A DNA stretch of 64,000 bases. Origin: Hungatella_A sp034142505. GTDB taxonomy: Bacteria; Bacillota; Clostridia; Lachnospirales; Lachnospiraceae. A program made the position numbers and the translations under genes. The notes below the pieces were generated by a model that was not told the origin of the DNA, did not search any database, and saw only the letters and a list, made by a program, of their open reading frames with translations. Positions 8,750 through 15,900 of this stretch are shown one piece after another. How positions within the stretch are numbered: position 1 is the first letter of the stretch; every line of letters starts with the position of its first letter. The stretch lies in the NCBI GenBank assembly GCA_034142505.1, contig JAWZDV010000042.1:1-64000 (forward strand). The letters run 5' to 3'.

Positions 8750-9511
8750 TTAGCTCCCGGCCCGGATCACCAGAATCACCCGCCCCAGCACATCCTTTTC
8801 CGGGACGGTTCCAATCTGGCTGTCACGACTGTCCACCGATACCGCTCGGTTGTCTCCCAGCACCAGGTACTGGCCGTCCATCACCGTCTGATGGGTTCTG
8901 ACAACTTCCCGGCTCTCCTGTTCTTCCGGCCCGCTTAATTTAATATATTCTTAGCTGGCCGCTTCCCCGTTCACCACAATCTGGCTTCCCGCCTCATTCA
9001 TCTCCACGCAGTCTCCCGGAAGCCCCGCCACCCGCTTCACCAGCACTTCCTCATTCTTCTGAAACACAATCACGTCTTCCCGGCTTAATTCTCCCGCCTG
9101 CCTGTTATACACAATCCAGTCTCCGTCATTCAGATATGGATACATCGAGGTCCCCGATACCCGGTCAATTCCAATCAACCCGAAAAACAGCCAGCCCATG
9201 CACAGCGCCCCACCCAGTGTACCGGCCAGAATCTTCATGTTTCTCCGCCTATGTCTCGCAAAATATCGCCTCATCTCCACGCGCATCCGCCTGCGGATCT
9301 GTTTTTCCACCGTTTTCATCCGGCCGGCCTCCGGCTTTTCCTCCCGCTCTGCTTCCAGAGCTTTCACAATCTCCCAGAGATACACAAGCACCTGGCTTTC
9401 CTCAAATCCTCCAAATCGGACTGTGCAAAAATGGGAACTTGGTTTTTCTTTGTGCCCATGATTTTTCCGCCTGTATTGACGGGATTTTCCCCTGTTTACG
9501 TCCGTCTCCAA
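8750..9511 (-). pseudogene. lepB: Signal peptidase I interrupted by an in-frame TAA
   Basis: Translation from a TTG at 9511 (behind AAGGAAGG) gives a basic cytoplasmic N-terminus, a transmembrane segment (LAGTLGGALCMGWLFFGLIG), the Ser box SGTSMYP, DGDWIVYNR and the Lys box VLVKRVAGLPGD. A TAA at 8951-8953 stops it at 186 aa. The same frame continues without further stops for 66 codons and contains the missing conserved block LVLGDNRAVSVDSRDSQIG and the closing VLGRVILVIRAGS, ending at 8750. The lesion is thus a single sense-to-ochre change or error, not a frameshift. Without readthrough the product lacks box E and should be inactive. It heads the surface operon and presumably served its proteins, as SipW-type peptidases do for TasA. 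Confidence 0.85.
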
Positions 9512-9529
9512 GGACCGGCACCTTCCTTT

Positions 9530-9553
9530 ACTCTGTAATGTGTATTACAGAGT
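9530..9553 (+). repeat. Left inverted site of the putative invertible segment
   Basis: Ten-base arms ACTCTGTAAT and ATTACAGAGT pair perfectly around a GTGT spacer. The core TAATGTGTATTA recurs in reverse orientation at 9858-9869. The asymmetric GTGT spacer has the polarity expected of a recombinase crossover site. It sits about 20 bases upstream of the signal peptidase start. Confidence 0.65.
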
Positions 9554-9779
9554 GTTTGTACTTTGGAACCAGCATGTCCCTTCCGTTTTATGGGATGATT
9601 TTCAGATAAATAGACTTCATTTTAGAATATATTAGAACGCAGGACTCTGCCCGGTCTTCATTTGGACACAGCAAACAGACGGTTTTGACTCTCAGAGCCC
9701 AGCCGCCGTCCCCAATATCTATTTTCCCACATTTTTGCGTTTTTATTATCTGGCTTCGCAATTTTTTCCCTGTCAGATC

Positions 9780-9807
9780 TTGCAATTTTTACGAAAGTGG
9801 GTATAAT
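9780..9807 (+). promoter_or_regulatory. Sigma-A-type promoter inside the invertible segment, facing right
   Basis: TTGCAA at 9780-9785, a 16-base spacer and a perfect TATAAT at 9802-9807. In the present orientation it points toward the 3' end of the recombinase gene (antisense). Inversion between the flanking sites would make it read into the surface operon. Confidence 0.55.
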
Positions 9808-9851
9808 AGACTATATTACGAAGGGATTTTCCTTCAAGAATGGTAATTGAT

Positions 9852-9875
9852 ACCTCATAATACACATTATGGGGT
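9852..9875 (-). repeat. Right inverted site of the putative invertible segment
   Basis: Arms ACCTCATAAT and ATTATGGGGT (one G-T pair) enclose ACAC, the reverse complement of the left spacer GTGT. The 12-bp core is identical to the left site in inverted orientation. On the plus strand the hairpin is followed by CTTTTTATTTG, so it may also terminate transcripts from the rightward promoter. Confidence 0.65.
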
Positions 9876-9894
9876 CTTTTTATTTGTATTGATC

Positions 9895-10734
9895 TCAGCC
9901 CAGCACCAGCCTCATCCGCGACATCTGCCGTCTTGGCTGGTCTTCCGTGGTCATCGTATAAATCCTGGTCGTGTTGATGCTGGAATGCCCCAGCAAATCC
10001 ATCAGACGAACCACATCTTTTTCCACACTGTAAAAGGCCCTTGCAAACAGATGGCGAAAATTGTGCGGGAATACTTTGGATGCATCCACACCTGCTTCCG
10101 CCGCAAGCTGTTTCATTTTCTTACTGACATTACTCCTGTCTACCGGATTTCCATGTTTTGTGATGAAAATACTTCCGTTTACAATCTTCTTTCTTTTACA
10201 GTATTTGATCAACAGTCTGGTCAATTCCTTCGGAAGCAGCGCCACACGGGATTTTCCTTTGTGATAGATCTCCGCGCGGCCTCTTTCCAACGATTCCACC
10301 GTGATAAACTTCAATTCTCCAATCCGAATCCCTGTACTCCCAATGGTCTGTAACAGCATACTCATCTGTTCGTCCCCATTTCTTTTTGCCCGGTGTACCA
10401 GCATCTCATACTCTTTCTCCGTGATTTCCCGTTCGGGCCTGCAATACAGCGCTTTCTGAATCTTAAACAGTTTCACCTTCCATTCCCCTTTCCCGGCAAA
10501 TCCGAGAAAGCTGTTGAGCGCCGCCAGCATGGAATTGGCGCTGGTCATTTTATAAAGTTCCCGCAGTTCCTGCTTATACCCCCTCACCGTCTCCCGGTCC
10601 ACAACTCCGTCATCCCCCACAAACACCATAAACCGCCTTACATCCCGGATATATTTCTCAACCGTAGCCTGGCTCCTTTCCTCATCCTGCAGATATTCCT
10701 CATACCGCTTTAACAGTCCTTCCGTCACTTTCAA
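9895..10734 (-). CDS. Tyrosine site-specific recombinase (279 aa), probable invertase
   Basis: Seen: an N-terminal SAM-like core-binding domain (about residues 1-95) and a C-terminal catalytic domain with the family's residues: Arg in STGIRIGEL, Lys in HKGKSR, HNFRHLFAR (HxxR), LLGHSSINTTRIYT (His and the Tyr nucleophile). At 279 aa it is XerC/D-sized, with no extra arm-binding domain of phage integrases. The start is a TTG at 10734 behind AAGGAG. No phage or plasmid genes are nearby; its only partner is the adjacent pair of inverted sites and the surface operon, so a local DNA invertase is the likeliest role (inference). A palindrome over its own promoter suggests autoregulation. Confidence 0.85.
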   Translation of the reverse strand: MKVTEGLLKRYEEYLQDEERSQATVEKYIRDVRRFMVFVGDDGVVDRETVRGYKQELRELYKMTSANSMLAALNSFLGFAGKGEWKVKLFKIQKALYCRPEREITEKEYEMLVHRAKRNGDEQMSMLLQTIGSTGIRIGELKFITVESLERGRAEIYHKGKSRVALLPKELTRLLIKYCKRKKIVNGSIFITKHGNPVDRSNVSKKMKQLAAEAGVDASKVFPHNFRHLFARAFYSVEKDVVRLMDLLGHSSINTTRIYTMTTEDQPRRQMSRMRLVLG

Positions 10735-10795
10735 ACTTTTCCGCTCCTTCCATTTTCGTTCCTCTATGAAAACTAACCTCCAACTCTGATATTTG

Positions 10796-10817
10796 ATCTG
10801 ATCACATTGTATCAGAT
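10796..10817. promoter_or_regulatory. Palindrome over the recombinase promoter
   Basis: ATCTGAT and ATCAGAT enclose eight bases. The leftward strand reads TGATACAAT across the spacer, an extended -10 element about 70 bases upstream of the recombinase start. A regulator bound here would block that promoter; the binding protein is unknown. Confidence 0.4.
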
Positions 10818-10857
10818 TTGGTTACTCAAATCGATATCACCCTCTCAAGTTCCTTAA

Positions 10858-10895
10858 AAATTATAAAATAAAGACAGCTCTACGTTGAGAGCTGC
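10858..10895 (-). terminator. Intrinsic terminator of the PAP2 gene
   Basis: CAGCTCT / AGAGCTG stem with a six-base loop followed by TCTTTATTTTAT on the leftward strand. The stop codon of the PAP2 gene lies inside the hairpin. Confidence 0.7.
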
Positions 10896-11413
10896 CTTCG
10901 TTTTTCAATTTCACCAATGATCCTATCTACCCCCCAGGCAATCCCGCTCCCCAGCACCGCCCCCGCCAGCACATCCGTCGGAAAATGCACAAACAGGTAC
11001 ATTCTGGAAAATGCCAGAAGGAAGGCCAGGATCAGCGCCGCCACGCCTGCTCTGCGGTTTTGCAGCCAGATGCTGACTCCGCACTCAAACCCAATCAGGG
11101 TGTGGCCTGATGGGAAGGAATAGTCCCGTGGGACCCTGACCAGTAAGTCCACGGTAGTATCAATCCAGCAGGGCCTCTGGCGCATGAACATGTTTTTCAG
11201 CCAGACATTGCCGATTAAAAATCCCAGGAACATGGATAGCAGCATGGCGAAGCCCATCTTTCTTGTCTTTTTAAAACATAGCAGCACAACCGCCAGTAAC
11301 AGAAAGAATCTGCCATGGTCTCCCAGCGAAGAGATAAAAACCATCACCTCGTCCAGCCAGGGGGTGTGAAGAGACTGTAAAAAATATAAAAAAGCAAATT
11401 CGGTTCCGGCCAT
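10880..11413 (-). CDS. PAP2-family membrane phosphatase (177 aa)
   Basis: Five to six hydrophobic segments and the three PAP2 phosphatase motifs are present: KNMFMRQRP (KxxxxxxRP), SFPSGH (PSGH) and SRMYLFVHFPTD (SRxxxxxHxxxD). The family hydrolyses lipid phosphates such as undecaprenyl pyrophosphate or phosphatidylglycerol phosphate with the active site at the outer membrane face. Length fits BcrC/PgpB-like members. It stands alone between gltD and the recombinase with its own ribosome site (GAAGGA) and terminator. The exact lipid substrate cannot be told from sequence. Confidence 0.9.
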   Translation of the reverse strand: MAGTEFAFLYFLQSLHTPWLDEVMVFISSLGDHGRFFLLLAVVLLCFKKTRKMGFAMLLSMFLGFLIGNVWLKNMFMRQRPCWIDTTVDLLVRVPRDYSFPSGHTLIGFECGVSIWLQNRRAGVAALILAFLLAFSRMYLFVHFPTDVLAGAVLGSGIAWGVDRIIGEIEKRRQLST

Positions 11414-11493
11414 AAATACGTTTCCTTCTCATTTTTAGATATTATCATATCAGTTTTCGAAGGAGAAGTAAACCAGGTTTTTTCGTCACTAGG

Positions 11494-12972
11494 TCAGCGA
11501 TATCCCATTAACATCTGATCCACTTCTTTCGCAGCCTCCCGGCCTTCCCTAATCGCCCATACTACCAGAGACTGGCCCCGGTGCATATCGCCGGCGGTGA
11601 ATACCCGTTCCACGCTGGTACGGCAGGTGCCATCATTGGTCGCCACATTCGTCCGCCCGTCCAGTTCTACCCCGAAGGCATCCGCCACATAGGACTGCGC
11701 GCCCAGGAATCCGGCGGCAATCAGCACTAAATCAGCCGGTATTTCCCTCTCGCTTCCCTCCACCGGGACCATCACGGTTCTGCCGGATTCCGGGTCCTTT
11801 TTTGATGCCAGACCAACCAGCACAGCGGCCGTCACATGACCGTCCTTGTTCTTCTTAAACTCTTTCACCGTAGTCTGATAGATCCGCGGGTCGGCCCCGA
11901 AGACCGCGGCTGCTTCCTCCTGCCCGTAATCCGTCTTGCAGACTCTCGGCCACTCCGGCCAGCGGTTGTCTCCGGCTCTCTCATCCGGCAGCTTCGGCAT
12001 CATTTCCAGCTGCACCACGGAAGCACAGCCATGGCGGACCGCAGTCCCCACACAGTCATTTCCCGTGTCTCCGCCGCCAATCACCACTACATGTCGGTCT
12101 CTGGCGGAGATATATTTCCCATCTTCCAGATTCGAGTCCAGCAGGCTCCTTGTGGTCGATGCCAGAAAGTCTACTGCAAAATAAATCCCCTCCCCGTCCC
12201 GTCCAGGCACCGGCAGGTCTCTCGGATTGGACGCACCGCAGGCAAGTATCACACTGTCATATTCCTTCAAAATCTGTTCTGCCTTAACATTGACCCCAAT
12301 ATCAGCCCCTGTGATAAACGTAACACCTTCCTCCTTCATGACCGCCGTCTTCCGCTCAACCACCTGCTTCTCCAGCTTCATATTGGGAATGCCATACATT
12401 AAAAGGCCGCCGATCCGGTCGGAACGCTCATACACGGTGACACTGTGTCCCCGCCGGTTCAGCTGGTCGGCCGCCGCCAGACCGGCAGGCCCGGAGCCGA
12501 TCACCGCCACCTTCTTTCCCGTGCGGACGCCGGGCAAAACCGCGGCCGCCGCCCCATTCTCATAGGCCCGCTCAATAATCGCCCGTTCATTTTCCTTGAT
12601 GGTCACCGGTTCCCCGTTCAGGCCACAGGTACATGCCGCCTCGCAGGGCGCCGGGCAGACACGGCAGGTAAACTCCGGGAAATTGTTGGTCTTTTTCAAT
12701 CTCCGGTACGCCTCGGTCCAGTTGCCCGTGTACACCAGGTCATTCCACTCAGGGATCAGGTTATTCAGCGGACACCCGGATGTCATCCCCTTTATCATCA
12801 TGCCCGACTGGCAGAACGGCACTCCACATTCCATGCACCGTGCCCCCTGCTCCCGACTGGCCGCCTCACTCAGAGGAGTGTGGAACTCGTGAAAATGTTT
12901 GATCCGGGACCTTGGGCTTACGGTCCGGCCGTCCACTCTGTCATATTCTAAAAATCCGGTTGATTTTCCCAT
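11494..12972 (-). CDS. gltD: Glutamate synthase, small (beta) subunit
   Basis: Seen: N-terminal Fe-S ligands (RCMECGVPFC and CRVCPAPCEAAC), then an FAD-binding GSGPAGLAAADQLN fold, GGLLMYGIPNMKL and a second dinucleotide fold at VVIGGGDTGNDC, closing with FTAGDMHRGQSLVVWAI. This is the usual GltD order at 492 aa. The subunit oxidises NAD(P)H and passes electrons to GltB for converting glutamine plus 2-oxoglutarate to two glutamates. It follows gltB by 15 bases with an AGGAGGAGAG ribosome site, so both are one transcript. Confidence 0.97.
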   Translation of the reverse strand: MGKSTGFLEYDRVDGRTVSPRSRIKHFHEFHTPLSEAASREQGARCMECGVPFCQSGMMIKGMTSGCPLNNLIPEWNDLVYTGNWTEAYRRLKKTNNFPEFTCRVCPAPCEAACTCGLNGEPVTIKENERAIIERAYENGAAAAVLPGVRTGKKVAVIGSGPAGLAAADQLNRRGHSVTVYERSDRIGGLLMYGIPNMKLEKQVVERKTAVMKEEGVTFITGADIGVNVKAEQILKEYDSVILACGASNPRDLPVPGRDGEGIYFAVDFLASTTRSLLDSNLEDGKYISARDRHVVVIGGGDTGNDCVGTAVRHGCASVVQLEMMPKLPDERAGDNRWPEWPRVCKTDYGQEEAAAVFGADPRIYQTTVKEFKKNKDGHVTAAVLVGLASKKDPESGRTVMVPVEGSEREIPADLVLIAAGFLGAQSYVADAFGVELDGRTNVATNDGTCRTSVERVFTAGDMHRGQSLVVWAIREGREAAKEVDQMLMGYR

Positions 12973-12987
12973 GTTCTCTCCTCCTCT

Positions 12988-15900
12988 CTACTTTCCCGTA
13001 CTCAGGTACTTTGTCCGCGCGCCGCGCTGCCCGCCCGAGGGGCCTGCATTTCCGGATTCCCTGTGGGTATAAAATGCTTCCATCTGCGCCTGCTCACTGT
13101 CAAGCCCTTTTTCCTCCATCTGCACGATGGTATTCATCATGCGCCGGTAATCATGGGGAAGAATCTTCTTAAATTTAGGCAGATACTCCCCAAAGTTCTC
13201 AAGAATCTTCCGTCCTTTTTCAGATCCGGTCAACGCCACATGTTCCTCAATCATACCTTTCAATTCCGATACGTCATACTTGCCTGTCACTTCCTCCATA
13301 GACACCAGTTCTTTATTCAGACGTTTATAGAAATCCCGTTTTTCATCCAGCACATAGGCGATTCCGCCGCTCATACCTGCCGCAAAGTTCTTGCCGGTTG
13401 CACCAAGAATCACCACCCGGCCTCCGGTCATATACTCACAGCCGTGGTCTCCCACGCCTTCCACCACCGCGGTGGCCCCGGAATTTCGCACACAGAACCG
13501 TTCGCCTGCCACGCCGTTTATAAACACCTTACCGCTGGTCGCCCCGTAAAGCGCCACATTTCCAATGATAATATTCTCCTCCGCCCGAAACTTCACGCCA
13601 GACGGCGGATACACCACCAGTTTGCCGCCGGACAATCCCTTGCCAAAATAGTCATTGCTGTCCCCGGCCAGTTCCAACGTCAGTCCTTTAGGAATAAATG
13701 CTCCAAAGCTCTGTCCCCCGCTTCCCTTGCACCGGACCGTCAGCGTATCCTCCGCCAGTCCCTCCGGATGCAGTTTTGTGATTTCCGAGCCAAGAATCGT
13801 TCCAAGCGCCCGGTCCACATTGGAGACTTCCACCTGCACCGTCTTCTTCTGCCCGGAAAGAAGCGCCGTCCGCAGTTTCTTAAGCAATATCTTCTCATCC
13901 ACCGTATTCTCCAAATGGAACTGATACGGCTTCTTCTCCTGATAACCCGCCAGTTTTATCCCCACATAGGGATTCTCCAGAATCTTGGACAGATCCACCC
14001 GGGCCGCCCGCGGGGACGGCATGATCTCCTTCATTTTCAGCAGATCCGTCCGCCCCACCAGTTCATCCACCGTGCGGATTCCCAGCTTCGCCATATATTC
14101 CCTCAGTTCCCGGGCCACAAAATACATAAAATTCACCACATATTCCGGCTTTCCCTTAAACCGGGCCCGCAATTCCGGATTCTGGGTTGCAATCCCCACC
14201 GGGCAGGTATCCAGGTTGCAGACTCTCATCATCACGCATCCCATCGTCACCAGCGGTGCCGTGGCAAAGCCAAACTCCTCGGCTCCCAGCATACACGCAA
14301 TTGCCACATCCCGCCCGGTCATCAGCTTTCCGTCCGTCTCCAGAACCACCTGATCCCGCAGTCCATTCATAATCAGCGTCTGGTGGGCCTCCGCCACGCC
14401 AAGCTCCCAGGGGAGCCCTGCATTATAAATGGAATTTCGTGGAGCCGCTCCCGTACCGCCGTCGAAGGAGGACACCAAAATCACCTGGGCCCCCGCCTTC
14501 GCCACGCCGGCCGCCACCGTTCCCACGCCGGCCTCAGCCACCAGCTTCACAGAGATTCTGGCGTCCGTATTGGCATTTTTCAGATCGTAGATCAGCTGGG
14601 CCAGATCCTCAATAGAGTAAATATCGTGATGGGGCGGCGGAGAGATCAGCCCTACGCCAGTCGTGGAATGTCTCGTCTTCGCCACCCACGGATATACCTT
14701 TCCGCCCGGCAGCTGGCCGCCCTCTCCCGGCTTCGCCCCCTGGGCCATCTTAATCTGAATCTCCTTCGCGCTGACCAGATACCGCGACGTAACGCCAAAC
14801 CGCCCGGAGGCCACCTGCTTGATGGCGGAACATTTATTCATCCCATCATTCCAGGTCCCCGCCCCGCGGCGCGGATTGTCCTGATTAACCGCCGATTCCA
14901 GCCGTTCCGGACTCTCCCCGCCCTCGCCGCTGTTGGACTTGCCGCCGATACGGTTCATAGCCAGTGCCAGCGTCTCATGTGCCTCCTGGGAAATAGACCC
15001 GTAAGACATGGCTCCGGTCTTAAACCGCCTCACAATCGACTCCACACTTTCCACCTCTTCGATTGGGATACCGCCATTCTCCTCAAACCGGAAATCCACA
15101 ATACTTCTCAAATTAACCGTCTGCCCCTCCTCATGAAGCGCATGGCTGTACTGCTTGAATATCTCATAATCCCCGGTTCTCGCCGCCTCCTGCAGAAGAT
15201 GAATGGTCAGCGGATTGTACAGATGCTCCTCCTGCCCCGACCGGAGTTTGTGGCTTCCCCCGCTGTCCAGCGTCAGATCCACATCCAGCCCCAGCGGATC
15301 AAAGGCTGACGAATGAAGGGCATCCACATCATGTTCAATATCCTCCAGGGTAATGCCGCCCACACGGCTCACCGTATCCGTAAAATAACGGTCCACCACA
15401 TCCTTTGATATCCCAATAGCTTCAAAGATCTGCGCTCCCTGATAGGACTGAATCGTGGAAATCCCCATCTTGGAAGCAATCTTGACAATCCCGTGGAGAA
15501 CTGCCGAGTTATAATCACTGACCGCCGCGTAATAATCCTTGTCCAGCATCCCCAGATCAATCAGGTCGCGGATGGCCTCCTGCGCCAGGTAAGGATTGAC
15601 GGCACAGGCCCCATATCCCAGCAGCGTCGCGAAGTGGTGCACCTCCCGCGGCTCCCCGCTCTCCAGAATAAGCGCCACCGAGGTCCGCTTCTTCGTCCTC
15701 ACCAGATGCTGCTGGAGGGAAGAAACCGCCAGCAGAGACGGAATCGGCACATGATTCTCGTCAATCTCCCGGTCGGACAGAATGATGATATTCGCCCCAT
15801 CCCGATGGGCCCGGTCCACCTCTAAACACAGCCGGTCGATGGCCTTTTTGAGGGAAGTATTTTTATAGTAAGTAATCGGAATCACTTCCACCTGAAATCC

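Larger units (their letters stand above)
9530..9875. promoter_or_regulatory. Putative invertible promoter segment (phase switch)
   Basis: This 346-base gene-free segment lies between the signal peptidase (leftward) and a tyrosine recombinase gene whose 3' end adjoins it. It is bounded by two 24-base palindromic sites in inverted orientation that share the 12-bp core TAATGTGTATTA. The best promoter inside (TTGCAA, 16 bp, TATAAT at 9780-9807) faces right, away from the surface operon, and runs into the right site, whose hairpin plus CTTTTTATTTG resembles a terminator. Inversion would aim this promoter at the signal peptidase and leave no T-tract in its path. A weaker leftward promoter (TTGAAG, 16 bp, TATAGT, 9810-9837) also exists, so the OFF call is inference. 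Confidence 0.55.

Noticed and set aside
9530..9553. Left palindrome as a simple repressor operator
   Set aside because: Possible, but the second copy is inverted, sits at the far end of the same gap and adjoins a recombinase, which an operator pair would not predict; kept only as the alternative.
9588..9785. 65-codon frame inside the invertible segment
   Set aside because: No ribosome site, atypical composition, and it spans the promoter region.
9895..10734. Recombinase as a prophage or integrative-element integrase
   Set aside because: No phage, conjugation or attachment-site duplication is visible nearby, and it lacks an arm-binding domain.
13063..15309. 748-codon open frame on the plus strand opposite gltB
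   Set aside because: It is the antisense shadow of a GC-rich conserved gene; composition is His/Arg/Leu-rich and no ribosome site or domain is visible.
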